A stretch of 33,842 nt of DNA from Brevundimonas diminuta ATCC 11568 (lineage in GTDB: Bacteria > Pseudomonadota > Alphaproteobacteria > Caulobacterales > Caulobacteraceae), in the NCBI RefSeq assembly GCF_000204035.1, contig NZ_GL883084.1:156229-190070 (forward strand). The letters run 5' to 3'. Made by a program: the position numbers and the translations under genes. Position 1 is the stretch's first letter; every line of letters starts with the position of its first letter. This document shows, one piece after another, positions 1 through 8,396 of this stretch. The notes beneath the pieces are model-generated. The model worked only from the letters and a program-made list of their open reading frames with translations, was not told where the DNA came from and did not search any database.

Positions 1-378
1 CAGCCCGAGGACGTGGTCTGGGCCTCGGTCCAGTCGCACCTAGCCCCCGCAGGCGGCCCCCAGGACGCCGAGGCGGTGATCGGTCTCCAAGCCAAGCGCG
101 CTCTGCGCGCCGGATCGCCCGTCGGTCCGCGCGACCTGGCCTCGCCTCAGGTCATCGCCCGCAACGACATGGTCGAGGTCGCCTATATCAACGACGGCGT
201 CGAACTGACCGTCACCGGCAAGGCGACCCGCAACGCCTCGGCGGGCGAGGCCGTGCCGATCCTGAACGTCCAGTCCAACCGCACCATCGACGCCGTCGCC
301 GTGGCGCCCGGCCGGGCCGTCGCCGGTCCCGCCGCCCAGATCGCCCGCCGCAACCCGCAACAGTTCGCCGCCCGTTGA
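1..378 (+). CDS. flgA: FlgA, flagellar P-ring assembly chaperone (C-terminal part)
   Basis: The reading frame is open from the first base, so the start lies upstream of the window and only the last 125 residues are present. FlgA is a periplasmic chaperone needed to assemble the FlgI P-ring around the flagellar rod. The visible part fits the C-terminal beta-rich half of FlgA: a segment ending in AKRALRAGSPV, then PVGPRDLASPQVIARND (a SAF-like hairpin), then VELTVTGKATRNASAGEAV and a final strand with VLNVQSNR-like sequence (ILNVQSNRTIDAVAV). The stop overlaps the start region of flgH, which matches the flgF-flgG-flgA-flgH order known in Caulobacter relatives. The assignment is supported both by these motifs and by the neighbour. 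Confidence 0.88.
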   Translation, partial: QPEDVVWASVQSHLAPAGGPQDAEAVIGLQAKRALRAGSPVGPRDLASPQVIARNDMVEVAYINDGVELTVTGKATRNASAGEAVPILNVQSNRTIDAVAVAPGRAVAGPAAQIARRNPQQFAAR

Positions 379-392
379 GCGAGAGTTCCATC

Positions 393-1115
393 ATGCGCCC
401 CATCACCGTCGCCGCCCTGTCCTTGTCCGCCCTCAGCCTGGCCGCCTGCTCCACCGCCATCGAAGCGGTGAAGGGGCCGGAGCTGGCGCCCATCGGCTAT
501 CCGGCCGCCCTGGTCCCGGTCGAGCAGGCCTATCTGCCCGAGCCGACCTCGGCCAGCGCCAACAGCCTGTGGCGCACCGGGGCGCGCAGCTTCTTCGGCG
601 ACCAGCGGGCGCGCCGCGTCGGCGACATCCTGACCGTCGCCATCGACATCAACGATCGCGCCCAAACCCAGAACACGACCCAGCGCAACCGCACCAACAG
701 CGCCTCGGGCGGCGTCACCAACTTCTTCGGCCTGGAGAACAGCCTGGGCCGCGCCTTCCCCGGCGGCTTCGATCCGGCGAACATGATCGGCACGGAAGGG
801 GCGGTGAACGCCAACGGCTCGGGCAGCGTCAACCGCTCGGAACGGGTGAACCTGACGGTCGCCGCCGTCGTCACCGCCGTCATGCCCAACGGCAACCTGG
901 TCATCCAAGGTCGGCAAGAAGTGCGCACCAACCGCGAGGTGCGCGAGCTGACCGTGGCGGGCATCGTCCGGCCCGAGGACATCGACAGCGCCAACACGAT
1001 CCGCCACAGCCAGATCGCCGAGGCGCGCATCAGCTACGGCGGGCGCGGCGACATCAGCCGGATGCAGGCGACGCCCGCCGCCCAGTCCCTGGTCGAACGC
1101 TTCAGCCCCTTCTGA
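393..1115 (+). CDS. flgH: FlgH, flagellar L-ring lipoprotein
   Basis: FlgH forms the outer-membrane L-ring of the flagellar basal body. I place the start at ATG 393, behind a GAGCGAGAG purine stretch; a TTG at 375 in the same frame is possible but less likely. The first 19 residues are a lipoprotein signal with lipobox LAAC (Cys19). Family features follow: SLWRTGARSFFGDQRARRVGD, then ILTVAIDINDRAQTQN, and in the second half VVTAVMPNGNLVIQGRQEV and VAGIVRPEDIDSANTI, both typical of FlgH. The 240-residue length is normal for the family. It follows flgA with a few bases between, so the two are cotranscribed. Confidence 0.96.
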   Translation: MRPITVAALSLSALSLAACSTAIEAVKGPELAPIGYPAALVPVEQAYLPEPTSASANSLWRTGARSFFGDQRARRVGDILTVAIDINDRAQTQNTTQRNRTNSASGGVTNFFGLENSLGRAFPGGFDPANMIGTEGAVNANGSGSVNRSERVNLTVAAVVTAVMPNGNLVIQGRQEVRTNREVRELTVAGIVRPEDIDSANTIRHSQIAEARISYGGRGDISRMQATPAAQSLVERFSPF

Positions 1116-1239
1116 CCCGCGTTCACCGAAACGTGTGATCCCGGCCGCACCGCATCACTGAATCGCGCGCGATCCAGCGGAGCCGTGAACCGTTAACAAG
1201 CGACCCGCGTTTGATCTGTCGAACGCGAGTGGATTTGTC

Positions 1240-1716
1240 ATGCGTAAAACCGTCTTTCCCATCCTGGCCGCCGTGGGCCTGGCCGCCGTCGCGGCCCATG
1301 CGGCGACCTATTCTCCGTCCTCGTCCCGCAGCGGCGGCGAGGCCGTTCCCGGCTGGCATATGCTGCACGAGGGGACGATGGCCAAACTGGCCTATGGCCT
1401 GCCGGATTCGGACCAACTGGCTCTGATGCTGACCTGCGCGCCCGGCGACGGCCTCGCCGTGGTCTACGGCGACGTCCAGCCGCGCAGCGCGGGCCTGATC
1501 CTGGCCTCGCACGAGCCGCAGCCCATCGACCCGCTGTCGAACGGCGAGGCCTTCGAGACGCGTCTGCCGCTCGGCGACGCGGCCCTGACCGGCCTGGCGC
1601 GCGGCGGCCGCATGACAGTCCAGACCGAGGCCGGGGACCGCCAGCTGACCGCCACCCGCGCTGAGCGGCGAATGGTCCAAGGCTTTCTTAGCTATTGCGC
1701 TTCGGGACATGCCTGA
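1240..1716 (+). CDS. Exported protein, first of three tandem paralogues
   Basis: I do not recognise a named family. The 158-residue product starts with a Sec-type signal peptide (hydrophobic residues about 5-20, cleavage near AHA-AT). The mature part has a central LMLTCAPGDG motif and ends in GFLSYCASGHA. The following two genes share the same layout: an N-terminal export signal, a tryptophan-containing segment, a CAPG motif with a conserved cysteine near the middle, and a second cysteine close to the C-terminus preceded by F-L. The two cysteines could form a disulphide in the periplasm; that is inference. All three genes run in the same direction downstream of flgH with small gaps. Confidence 0.75.
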   Translation: MRKTVFPILAAVGLAAVAAHAATYSPSSSRSGGEAVPGWHMLHEGTMAKLAYGLPDSDQLALMLTCAPGDGLAVVYGDVQPRSAGLILASHEPQPIDPLSNGEAFETRLPLGDAALTGLARGGRMTVQTEAGDRQLTATRAERRMVQGFLSYCASGHA

Positions 1717-1752
1717 TCACAGTCCCCCGTCTTCCTCAGCGGGGGCTGAAAC

Positions 1753-2256
1753 ATGACCTCAATGCTCGGCCTGGTTCAGGCCACGTTGCTCTCCTTGGCC
1801 GTGCAGACGGCCCCTCAGACCGGGGCGCATCCGCCCGCAGAGCGGCCCCAGGCCGCATCGCCCGCCCGCTCCGCCCGCCCGTCCGAGGGCTGGACCTGGA
1901 CCCTCTACAGCGGCGACGGACCGTTGGTTCTGGCCAATGAGATTCCCGACACGCCGCGCCTGCGCACCACGCTGGAATGCGCGCCCGGCTCCAGCGTCGT
2001 TCGCCTGGCCCTCCATGACGCGCCCGGCGCCGACGGCTTCGCCGTCATCCGCTCCGGCGGCGCCACGGCCGAGGTCGAGGCCCGCGCGCGACGCGGACGG
2101 CTGGAGGCGACGCTGCGCGCCGACCATCCCGTCTTCGCCGCCTTCCTGGCCTCGGGCCGCCTGACCCTCGCCCTCGGCGATCAGGCGACCGCCATCGAGA
2201 TCGATCGAGCGAATCTGTCCAAGCTGCGCCGCTTCGCCGAACTGTGCACCGGATAA
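1753..2256 (+). CDS. Exported protein, second of three tandem paralogues
   Basis: A 167-residue product of unknown function with a hydrophobic N-terminus (residues about 5-18) that probably serves as a signal peptide, followed by a proline/alanine-rich linker. The mature part begins at GWTWTLYSGDG, carries TTLECAPGSS in the middle, HPVFAAFLASG about two thirds along, and ends RRFAELCTG. The CAPG motif, the HPVF motif and the terminal cysteine match the next gene, and the first and last also match the previous gene. It starts 36 bases after the upstream stop, and its end nearly touches the next gene, so the three are probably one transcript. Confidence 0.75.
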   Translation: MTSMLGLVQATLLSLAVQTAPQTGAHPPAERPQAASPARSARPSEGWTWTLYSGDGPLVLANEIPDTPRLRTTLECAPGSSVVRLALHDAPGADGFAVIRSGGATAEVEARARRGRLEATLRADHPVFAAFLASGRLTLALGDQATAIEIDRANLSKLRRFAELCTG

Positions 2257-2264
2257 GGACGAGG

Positions 2265-2777
2265 ATGCGCCCTAACCGCTGGCTGACCGCCGCCGCCTTC
2301 ATCACCCCCCTCGCCCTGACCGCCGCCCTGGGCGCCTGCGCCCCCAGCGTCGCCCCTCTGAACACGACCGGCGCGCCCTTGCCCGTCGCCGGCTACGACT
2401 GGTTCCTGAACGAAGACCCGGACGAGCCGCGCCTGTCCTATGGCCTGGCCCAGTCCGACGACGTGCCGCTCAGCCTCATGTGCGCGCCCGGCTCGGGCAA
2501 GATCGGTCTGTCCCTGGCCGCCGATCAGACGCCGAACCGTCGCGCCATCACCCTGGAATCAGGCGGCGACACCGAAACCTTTCCCGCACGCGTCGAGGCG
2601 GCCGACATGCACGACGGCGTCCACCTGGTCGCCACGGCGCCCGCCTCCCACCCCGTCTTCCTGCGTTTTCGCCGCGTCGGCTGGCTGGCGGTGTGGAACG
2701 GGGACCAGCGCGCGATGATGGCCGCCCAGCCGGGTTCGGAAGGCCGCGCGGCGCGTTTCCTGGAGTTGTGCCGCTGA
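2265..2777 (+). CDS. Lipoprotein, third of three tandem paralogues
   Basis: I place the start at ATG 2265, eight bases after the previous stop and behind AAGGACGAGG; an in-frame GTG at 2244 would overlap the upstream gene and is less likely. The first 25 residues form a lipoprotein signal with lipobox ALGAC (Cys25), so this paralogue should be membrane-anchored while its two neighbours should be soluble in the periplasm. The domain holds GYDWFLN, SLMCAPGSGK, SHPVFLRF and the terminal RFLELCR, aligning with the two upstream proteins. Function is unknown. Possible roles as envelope or flagellum-associated proteins are only suggested by position. Confidence 0.78.
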   Translation: MRPNRWLTAAAFITPLALTAALGACAPSVAPLNTTGAPLPVAGYDWFLNEDPDEPRLSYGLAQSDDVPLSLMCAPGSGKIGLSLAADQTPNRRAITLESGGDTETFPARVEAADMHDGVHLVATAPASHPVFLRFRRVGWLAVWNGDQRAMMAAQPGSEGRAARFLELCR

Positions 2778-2840
2778 AGGCTTGACCGCAGCGGCGCGGT
2801 CCGCTCCCCTCCCCGCCAGTTCTTGGGAGGGCTTGAGTTC

Positions 2841-4634
2841 ATGCGTCATCTTCTTCTCGCCGCCGGTATCGGCCTGTCGGGCCTTGCGGGCGCGGGCGCC
2901 CTGCCGGCCCAGGCCGCCGTCGTTCAAGGCCAGTCGTCGGCCGCCGCCGCGCTGGACGCCCTGCTGGTCGATTACGAAGCCTATCTGCGCCAGGCCGACC
3001 CCATCGGTTCGGGCATGGACGGCGACCGCGCCGCCCTGTCGCGCCTGCCCGACGCCAGCCGTGCGGGCGAACTGGCCCGCCGCGCTCCGCTGAACGCCCT
3101 GAAGGCGCGGCTGGACGCCATCGACCCGGCCGCGCTGGACGAAGCCCAGCGCCTGAACCACGCCTTCGTCGGCTATCTGATCGGCCGCGAGCTGGAGCGG
3201 ATCGAACTGGACCCGTCGCGTCTGGCCTTTGATTCCGAAGGCGGTCCCGGCCAGCTTCTGGCCTATCTGGCGCCCGCCACACGCATTGCCACGGCCGCCG
3301 ACGCCGAGGCCTGGCTGACCCGCCTGGAGGCGGCGCCCGCCTATTACGACGCCGGGATCGCCAACACCCGGCGCGGGCTGGAGACCGGCCTGATCCAGGC
3401 CCGGTCAGTGGTCGACAGCGCCCTGGCCCAGGCCGAGCGCGACCTGACGCCAGGCCTGGCGGGCGACGTCCTGCTGCGTCCGTTCAACGCCCTGCCCGCC
3501 ACCATCCCCGCCGCCCAGCAGGAGCAGTTCCGAGCCCGCGCCCGCGCCATTGTCGAGGGACCGATCACCGCTCGCCGCACCGCTTGGCGCGACCTGCTGC
3601 GCGACGAATATGCGCCCAAGGCCCCGCAGGAGCCGGGCCTGGTCTACCGCCCCGGCGGCCGCGACCTCTACGCCTTCCTGGTCCGCAGCCACACCACCAC
3701 CGACCTGACGCCCGATCAGGTGCATGAGATCGGCCAGCAGGAAGTCGCCCGCATCCGCGCCCGCATGGAGACGGAGATGCGCGCCGCAGGCTGGACCGGC
3801 GACTTCGCCGGCTTCCTGACCTTCCTGCGCACCGACCCGCAATTCTACGCCAAGACCCGCGAGGAACTGCTGGAGAAGGCGTCGGAGATCGCCAAGCGCG
3901 CCGACGACCGCCTGCCGTCGCTGTTCGCCACCCTGCCGCGCCTGCCCTACGGCGTGCGTCCGGTGCCGGTCGAGATGGAAGAGACCTACACCACCGGCCG
4001 TTACAACTCAGGCTCGATGGCGACGGGCGTGGCCGGGGGCTACATCGTCAACACCGGCAAGCTGGACCAACGGCCGCTGTATGAACTGCCCGCCCTGACG
4101 GTGCACGAGGCCGTGCCGGGCCACCATCTGCAGGTCGCCCTGCAACAGGAAGCCGCCGACCAGCCCTATTACCGCCGCGACGCCTCGGTCACGGCCTTCA
4201 GCGAAGGCTGGGGCCTCTACTCCGAGTTCCTGGGCGAGGAGATGGGCATCTATCGCACGCCCTATGAGCGGTTCGGCCGCCTCAGCTATGAGATGTGGCG
4301 CGCCTGCCGTCTGGTGGCCGACACCGGCCTGCACTGGCTGGGCTGGAGCGAGGAACAGGCCCGCGCCTGCTTCCGCGACAACTCGGCCCTGTCGCCGCAC
4401 AACATCGAGACCGAACTGCAGCGCTACATCGGCGATCCCGGCCAGGCCACCGCCTATAAGATCGGCGAGATCCGCCTGCGCGAAATCCGCCAGAAGGCCG
4501 AGCGCGAGCTGGGCGACCGCTTCGACGTGCGGACCTTCCACGACGCCCTGCTGGTCGACGGCGCCCTGCCGCTGGCCCTGCTGGACGCGCGCATGGACCG
4601 CTGGATCGCCGAACAGAAAACCAAGACCCGGTAA
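2841..4634 (+). CDS. DUF885 family exported metallopeptidase-like protein
   Basis: A 597-residue protein of the DUF885 family, which is distantly related to zinc metallopeptidases. The start is ATG 2841, preceded by TTGGGAGGG; an in-frame TTG at 2823 overlaps that ribosome-binding site and is rejected. Residues 1 to about 28 are a signal peptide (LLLAAGIGLSGLAGAGALPAQA), so the enzyme should be periplasmic or secreted. The family hallmark HEAVPGHH lies at residues 422-429, followed by TAFSEGWGLYSE about 35 residues later; the histidines and glutamates of these two motifs are the presumed metal ligands. The C-terminal part contains AYKIGEIRLREIR, also typical. Substrate unknown. It follows the triplicated small-protein genes by 63 bases and may have its own promoter. 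Confidence 0.9.
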   Translation: MRHLLLAAGIGLSGLAGAGALPAQAAVVQGQSSAAAALDALLVDYEAYLRQADPIGSGMDGDRAALSRLPDASRAGELARRAPLNALKARLDAIDPAALDEAQRLNHAFVGYLIGRELERIELDPSRLAFDSEGGPGQLLAYLAPATRIATAADAEAWLTRLEAAPAYYDAGIANTRRGLETGLIQARSVVDSALAQAERDLTPGLAGDVLLRPFNALPATIPAAQQEQFRARARAIVEGPITARRTAWRDLLRDEYAPKAPQEPGLVYRPGGRDLYAFLVRSHTTTDLTPDQVHEIGQQEVARIRARMETEMRAAGWTGDFAGFLTFLRTDPQFYAKTREELLEKASEIAKRADDRLPSLFATLPRLPYGVRPVPVEMEETYTTGRYNSGSMATGVAGGYIVNTGKLDQRPLYELPALTVHEAVPGHHLQVALQQEAADQPYYRRDASVTAFSEGWGLYSEFLGEEMGIYRTPYERFGRLSYEMWRACRLVADTGLHWLGWSEEQARACFRDNSALSPHNIETELQRYIGDPGQATAYKIGEIRLREIRQKAERELGDRFDVRTFHDALLVDGALPLALLDARMDRWIAEQKTKTR

Positions 4635-4651
4635 GAAAGCCTCCCTCCGAC

Positions 4652-5020
4652 ATGAATTTCGTCAAGCGCATCTTCGGCTCGGTGCAGCCGCGCTATCTGA
4701 TCCGCGCCTATGTGCTCAGCGCCGCCTTCATGGCCTTCATGACCTGGATGATGCTGTCGCTGGACGGCGCCAAGCCCATGCATTATCGCGCCGCCACCCT
4801 GGCCGTGTTCGGCGTCGGCGCCCTGCTGTTTCCCTTCTCGAAACTGGTCTGGGACGAGATCAAGCGGGTGATGATGGGCGAAACCGTCTTCTTCATGAAC
4901 GCCATCCTCCTGATGGTCCTGAAGGTGCTGGTGAACTTCTTCCTGTGGGGCTTCTCGATCTTCATCGCGCCCGTGGGGATTCTCTACCTGTGGTTCCGAT
5001 CGCGGAACGCCGCCGCCTAA
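4652..5020 (+). CDS. Small integral membrane protein
   Basis: A 122-residue hydrophobic protein without a recognised family. There are about four likely membrane spans: residues about 19-38 (AYVLSAAFMAFMTWMML), 48-62, 80-98 and 100-115 (FFLWGFSIFIAPVGILYLWF). The ends are charged (MNFVKRIFG at the start, RSRNAAA at the end). It begins 17 bases after the DUF885 gene and probably shares its transcript. Its stop codon overlaps the convergent yjbR-like gene by four bases. Function cannot be inferred from sequence beyond membrane location. Confidence 0.8.
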   Translation: MNFVKRIFGSVQPRYLIRAYVLSAAFMAFMTWMMLSLDGAKPMHYRAATLAVFGVGALLFPFSKLVWDEIKRVMMGETVFFMNAILLMVLKVLVNFFLWGFSIFIAPVGILYLWFRSRNAAA

Positions 5021-5358
5021 AGCCCCAGCTCGGCCCGCGCCTTCTTCGTCAGCTTGGCGGCGATCAGGGCGTGGGCCGACTTGAGGTGATCGGCCAGTTC
5101 AGCATCCGGCCAATCGCCCGGATCGGCCAGATGCACCCACTTCGCCCGCGCCAGATAGGGGGCCGGCGCCGCCCGCCCCTCCTCGGTCAGCACCTCATAG
5201 GCGATGTCCGAAACCTTGAACGACAGCCCGCCCTCGGCCCCGATGATGGCGAACATCTTGCCCCCGACCTTATAGGCGTCATGGCCCGGCCCGAACGGGT
5301 GATCCATCGTCGCCCCCGGCAAGGCCAGGCAGGCCTCGCCCACGCCAGCGCGGTCCAT
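5017..5358 (-). CDS. MmcQ/YjbR family protein
   Basis: A 113-residue protein of the YjbR/MmcQ family, small proteins with a double-wing (CyaY-like) fold and poorly defined, possibly DNA-binding, function. Typical features are CLALPGATMDHPFGPGHDAYKVGGKMFA near the N-terminus (the LPGxxxxxPFG..xxxKVxGKMFA pattern), LSFKVSD, YLARAKWVHL in the middle (the family AKWV motif), and a C-terminal helix DHLKSAHALIAAKLTKKAR. The ATG at 5358 sits one base beyond the msrA stop, so it is the second gene of a two-gene operon with msrA. Confidence 0.9.
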   Translation of the reverse strand: MDRAGVGEACLALPGATMDHPFGPGHDAYKVGGKMFAIIGAEGGLSFKVSDIAYEVLTEEGRAAPAPYLARAKWVHLADPGDWPDAELADHLKSAHALIAAKLTKKARAELGL

Positions 5359-5359
5359 C

Positions 5360-6010
5360 CTAAGCCCCGACGCCCAAGCCGATCGGGCAGACCACGCCCG
5401 TCCCGCCGATGCCGCAATAGCCCGCCGGATTCTTGGCCAGATAGCCTTGGTGATAGCCCTCGGCGAAGTAGTAAGGCCCGGCCGGTTGGATCTCGGTCGT
5501 GATCGCCCCGCGCCCCGCCGCGCTCAGCGCCGCCTGATAGGCCTCGCGCGAGGCCAGCGCCTCCGCCTGTTGCGCCTCGTTCAAGGTATAGATCGCCGAA
5601 CGATACTGCGTGCCCTGGTCGTTGCCCTGACGCATGCCCTGCGTGGGGTCATGGTTCTCCCAGAAGGCCTTCAGCAGATCGTCGTATGAAATCTGGGCCG
5701 GATCAAACACCACCTGCACCACCTCCGTATGGCCGGTACGGCCCGAACAGACTTCTTCATAGGTCGGATTGGGCGTGATCCCGCCCGCATAGCCCGCCGA
5801 CGTGACCCACACGCCCGGCAGCTGCCAGAACACCCGCTCCACGCCCCAGAAACAGCCCATGCCGAACACGGCCGTCTGCATCCCCTCGGGGTGCGGTCCC
5901 TTCAGCGCATGGCCCAGCACGAAGTGGGTCTCATCGGTCGGCAACGCCTCGGCCCGACCGGGCAGAGCCGTCTCAGGCGTGGGCAGTTCAGCATTCTTCT
6001 TCAACAACAT
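5360..6010 (-). CDS. msrA: Peptide-methionine (S)-S-oxide reductase MsrA
   Basis: MsrA reduces the S-epimer of methionine sulfoxide in proteins and repairs oxidative damage. I choose ATG 6010 ([10 protein letters not shown]), giving 216 residues; longer versions reach into the upstream intergenic region. The catalytic motif GCFWG is at residues 52-56 with Cys53 as the nucleophile, preceded by AVFGM. Further family motifs are [34 protein letters not shown] and [15 protein letters not shown]. Two cysteines near the C-terminus (Cys199 and Cys208 in [13 protein letters not shown]) are placed for disulphide resolution. It is followed directly by the yjbR-like gene. Confidence 0.97.
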   Translation of the reverse strand: MLLKKNAELPTPETALPGRAEALPTDETHFVLGHALKGPHPEGMQTAVFGMGCFWGVERVFWQLPGVWVTSAGYAGGITPNPTYEEVCSGRTGHTEVVQVVFDPAQISYDDLLKAFWENHDPTQGMRQGNDQGTQYRSAIYTLNEAQQAEALASREAYQAALSAAGRGAITTEIQPAGPYYFAEGYHQGYLAKNPAGYCGIGGTGVVCPIGLGVGA

Positions 6011-6156
6011 GGCGCGAACTCCGCGAAAACAGCGTCTTCGCCTATATGGAGGCTTCAAGGGCGCTTGCCCATGGGGTCGTCATGCTCTAATCAGCCCCTC
6101 CCGTCGGTCCGCTCCCGACGACTCCGCCCCGGACGCATCCGGGCTTCAGGTGGAAT

Positions 6157-6246
6157 GGACAGGTGGCCGAGTGGTTGAAGGCGCACGCCTGGAACGCGTG
6201 TATAGGGGCAACTCTATCGAGGGTTCGAATCCCTCTCTGTCCGCCA
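6157..6246 (+). tRNA. tRNA-Ser(GGA)
   Basis: A 90-base serine tRNA with an encoded CCA end. The acceptor stem pairs GGACAGG (6157-6163) with TCTGTCC before the discriminator G. The anticodon stem-loop is CACGC-CTGGAAC-GCGTG with anticodon GGA at 6191-6193. A long variable arm (about 6201-6219), as expected for a class II tRNA, is followed by the T arm GAGGGTTCGAATCCCTC and the terminal GCCA. The last 15 bases of the gene and the next two form the left attachment site of the island that follows. Confidence 0.97.
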
Positions 6247-6248
6247 CC
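6232..6248. repeat. Left attachment repeat (attL core) in tRNA-Ser
   Basis: CCTCTCTGTCCGCCACC, covering the 3' end of the tRNA-Ser gene through CCA and two further bases. The identical 17-mer is at 25808-25824. Insertion here leaves the tRNA intact, the usual pattern for tyrosine integrases that use tRNA 3' ends. Confidence 0.9.
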
Positions 6249-6291
6249 CCGCGCAAATAATCGATCATTTTCAGTCCTGTAGATGCTGGAA

Positions 6292-6319
6292 TGTCTAACC
6301 CCTTCGGTCTGGTTAGACA
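6292..6319. repeat. Perfect inverted repeat, possible integrase arm site or terminator
   Basis: TGTCTAACC (6292-6300) and GGTTAGACA (6311-6319) are perfect inverted copies with a 10-base loop. The element lies between attL and the end of the integrase gene. It could form a hairpin ending the integrase transcript on the minus strand, although no T-run follows. The core GTTAGACA recurs at 25765-25772, 36 bases inside the other att site, which favours a binding site for integrase or Xis. Confidence 0.6.
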
Positions 6320-6340
6320 GATTTGTTCTGCCTTCGTGCC

Positions 6341-7372
6341 TCACCCCACCCGCTTCATGGCGCCGTCGGCGAGACCGCGGCGGTTGGCTTCTCGCGTGTA
6401 ACGCTCGATCTCTTTGAGGCTTTGATGGCCGGTGATGGCCGCGATTTCATGAGTCGAACAGCCAGCTTCCGCCAAGCGTCGAGACTGTGCTTTCCGCAAC
6501 CCATGCGCCGAGCAGTGCGGCAGGCCCGCCTTCACTGCGGCATCCTTGATCCAGTTTCCGAAGCCATTCGGCGTGTACATCTTCCCGTGCTGCGTGGTCA
6601 GGACAACCAAGTGACCAATGGCGCTCGCGGCAAGCGACGCCTGAAGGCGAGGGTGTTGAGGAATATCGATCAACTGACCCGTCTTACCCTGGCGGACCGT
6701 CACCCGATCGCGGGCGATCTGATGGACCGTCATCTGTCGCACGTCGTCGGATCGTTGCGCAGTGTAGAGCAATAGATCGAAGCCAAGACGCTGCTTCGAA
6801 CCGAGGGGCCAATGGGCCTCGAACATTGCGATCTCGTCTTCGGTCCAAGTGTGAAAACCGCTCGTCTGATGCTTGAGCATTCGCACACCCATAGTCGGGT
6901 CTACTGAGATAAGGCCCCGTTCCATCGCGAACCGCATGACAGACCGGAGGACTTTCAGCATGGTGTTTGCCGGAGTTACGGTGTTTCCCTGCTCAATCAT
7001 CTCACGCGCCATGTCATCCATTTGCTGGCGGATGTGACGGGGTTCGAGGCGGCTGAATGGCTTTGCGCCATGCACATCTCGATAGCGGTCCAAGACCCCT
7101 TTGTAGGTGTGCTTCGTGTTCGGCTTGAGCTGAAGAAATCTTGCGGAGCTGTAGTAGGCGACAGCGAGCGCGTGGATCGATCCGGGCTTCGTACGATCTT
7201 GTCCAATGGCCTTAGGACGCGCTTCGGATGATTCAGCATACCAAGCCCACCAGTCTTCCGTGCCGAAGATGGCGCGCGTCTGGCTTTGTGGCGAGCCGGT
7301 GCGTCTAAACCGCCAACGCAGCACGCCATGACGGTCACGATAGGCAGAAACAAACTTCGGCTTCGCCTTCAC
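6341..7372 (-). CDS. Tyrosine-type site-specific integrase
   Basis: A 343-residue tyrosine recombinase that should catalyse integration and excision of the island at the tRNA-Ser. The start is taken as GTG 7372, whose GTGA overlaps the upstream stop; an in-frame TTG at 7387 would add five residues. The N-terminal region (residues about 60-160) is an SAM-like core-binding domain. The catalytic set is visible: Arg207 in TAQRSDD, Lys230 in RQGKTGQ, His290 and Arg293 in SAHGLRK, His316 in GHQS, and the nucleophile Tyr325 in ERYTR. The gene points toward the tRNA and ends 92 bases from attL. It is translationally coupled to the AlpA-like gene upstream. Confidence 0.95.
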   Translation of the reverse strand: MKAKPKFVSAYRDRHGVLRWRFRRTGSPQSQTRAIFGTEDWWAWYAESSEARPKAIGQDRTKPGSIHALAVAYYSSARFLQLKPNTKHTYKGVLDRYRDVHGAKPFSRLEPRHIRQQMDDMAREMIEQGNTVTPANTMLKVLRSVMRFAMERGLISVDPTMGVRMLKHQTSGFHTWTEDEIAMFEAHWPLGSKQRLGFDLLLYTAQRSDDVRQMTVHQIARDRVTVRQGKTGQLIDIPQHPRLQASLAASAIGHLVVLTTQHGKMYTPNGFGNWIKDAAVKAGLPHCSAHGLRKAQSRRLAEAGCSTHEIAAITGHQSLKEIERYTREANRRGLADGAMKRVG

Positions 7373-7617
7373 GCCACAGCATCCCAAGGATTGTCGAGCG
7401 GGTCCGGCCCATCATCGGGCAGCGCCGAAAACGCGCGATCAATCGCGTTTCGATCCCAGAGCTTTCGGCCGTCGATCCGCTTTGCGGACGGCATCCGACC
7501 ATCATCAACCAGCTGGTCGAATTTGGAGACGCTGACCCCGATGTATTGGCTGGCCAGCACCCGGCAGAGTCCGCGCGGGGCGAGGCTCATCGGCAGCTCT
7601 GATCGATTACGAGCCAT
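7369..7617 (-). CDS. AlpA/excisionase-like helix-turn-helix protein
   Basis: An 82-residue protein with one predicted winged helix-turn-helix: GLCRVLASQYIGVSVSKFDQ followed by LVDDGRMPSAKRIDGRKLW and DRNAIDRAFSAL. This pattern (recognition helix, then PxxxRxxGRxxWxRxxID) is common to AlpA/MerR-like excisionases encoded next to integrases. The start is ATG 7617 behind AAGAGG; a TTG at 7623 is the alternative. It overlaps the stop of the upstream gene region and the start of the integrase by four bases, so all three are one operon. Its role is probably directionality factor or regulator of integrase. Confidence 0.82.
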   Translation of the reverse strand: MARNRSELPMSLAPRGLCRVLASQYIGVSVSKFDQLVDDGRMPSAKRIDGRKLWDRNAIDRAFSALPDDGPDPLDNPWDAVA

Positions 7618-7619
7618 CG

Positions 7620-8390
7620 TCAACCTCTTTGGCCAAGCGTCGCCGCCGATGCGGGGACTCCGAAGCGGCTCGCCTCGGCGACCCTTTCCAAGGCGTCATG
7701 TCTGCGGACAAATGGGGCATCGACGCCGCGCACGCAGTTCATGGCGACATGAGCGGCGATTGCGCTCAATCGTATCGACGTGATCTTAGCTCTCGTGGCG
7801 TTGTCGATCGGACCCGCCAAGTTCAGGCTTGCCGAGAGAGGTGCGGGGTGCGGCAGTCCGTCTTGCGTAAAGCGCAGATACACGTCCTCGCCGCTCCTGA
7901 CGTAGACGTTGATGTCGCCCGACCAACCGAAACGGTCGTGGCGAACAATGAATGAGATTTCAGACGGCCGGCGATCCCCGCCCCCTGCACGGTCCGAAGG
8001 CGAACATTCGCCATTGGCGTACTGCTCCAAGAGGAGCGCCAGACCATCCAGCATCGTGACGCCCGGTTCGAGGCCGGTTCCGACCGGTCGTTGACTGAGT
8101 GGGAACGTCCCATGATCGCCACTGAACGTGCGCCCCGCCGAGCCTTCGAGAAGACGTAAATTTCCGACCTGACGCAGAGTATCTGCGGCGCGCGTGTTGT
8201 CGCCGCCAGCTGCTACTGCGAGCAGCATAGCCGCAGCATCGCGCTCGGTCATATGAGCGGCACTACGCCCGCGCCCCCCAGTGGTGATGTAACCCGCCTC
8301 TCTGAGCGAACGAGCCAGCACGACCATGCCCGGTTCCGGGTCACCGGTGACCTGCGCCAAGACGCCGACGAGTTGGGAAAGCAATGCCAT
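7620..8390 (-). CDS. Island protein of unknown function
   Basis: A 256-residue protein not assigned to a family. The N-terminus, roughly residues 1-70, is helical and contains SLREAGYITTGGRGRSAAHM and ERDAAAMLLAVAAGG, which resembles a small DNA-binding domain seen in island regulators; the rest has a beta-rich stretch (ISFIVRHDRFGWSGDINVYV) without a known motif. It is the first gene of the operon that continues into the AlpA-like protein and integrase: its stop at 7620 is next to the following start. There is no clear ribosome-binding site before ATG 8390, and a promoter-like sequence sits so close that the transcript may be leaderless. A role in controlling integrase expression is inferred from position only. 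Confidence 0.65.
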   Translation of the reverse strand: MALLSQLVGVLAQVTGDPEPGMVVLARSLREAGYITTGGRGRSAAHMTERDAAAMLLAVAAGGDNTRAADTLRQVGNLRLLEGSAGRTFSGDHGTFPLSQRPVGTGLEPGVTMLDGLALLLEQYANGECSPSDRAGGGDRRPSEISFIVRHDRFGWSGDINVYVRSGEDVYLRFTQDGLPHPAPLSASLNLAGPIDNATRAKITSIRLSAIAAHVAMNCVRGVDAPFVRRHDALERVAEASRFGVPASAATLGQRG

Positions 8391-8396
8391 AAGCCA

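Noticed and set aside
4264-5502. Long plus-strand open frame of 412 codons
   Set aside because: Overlaps the DUF885, membrane-protein, yjbR-like and msrA genes in another frame; its arginine/proline-rich product is typical of shadow frames in GC-rich DNA.
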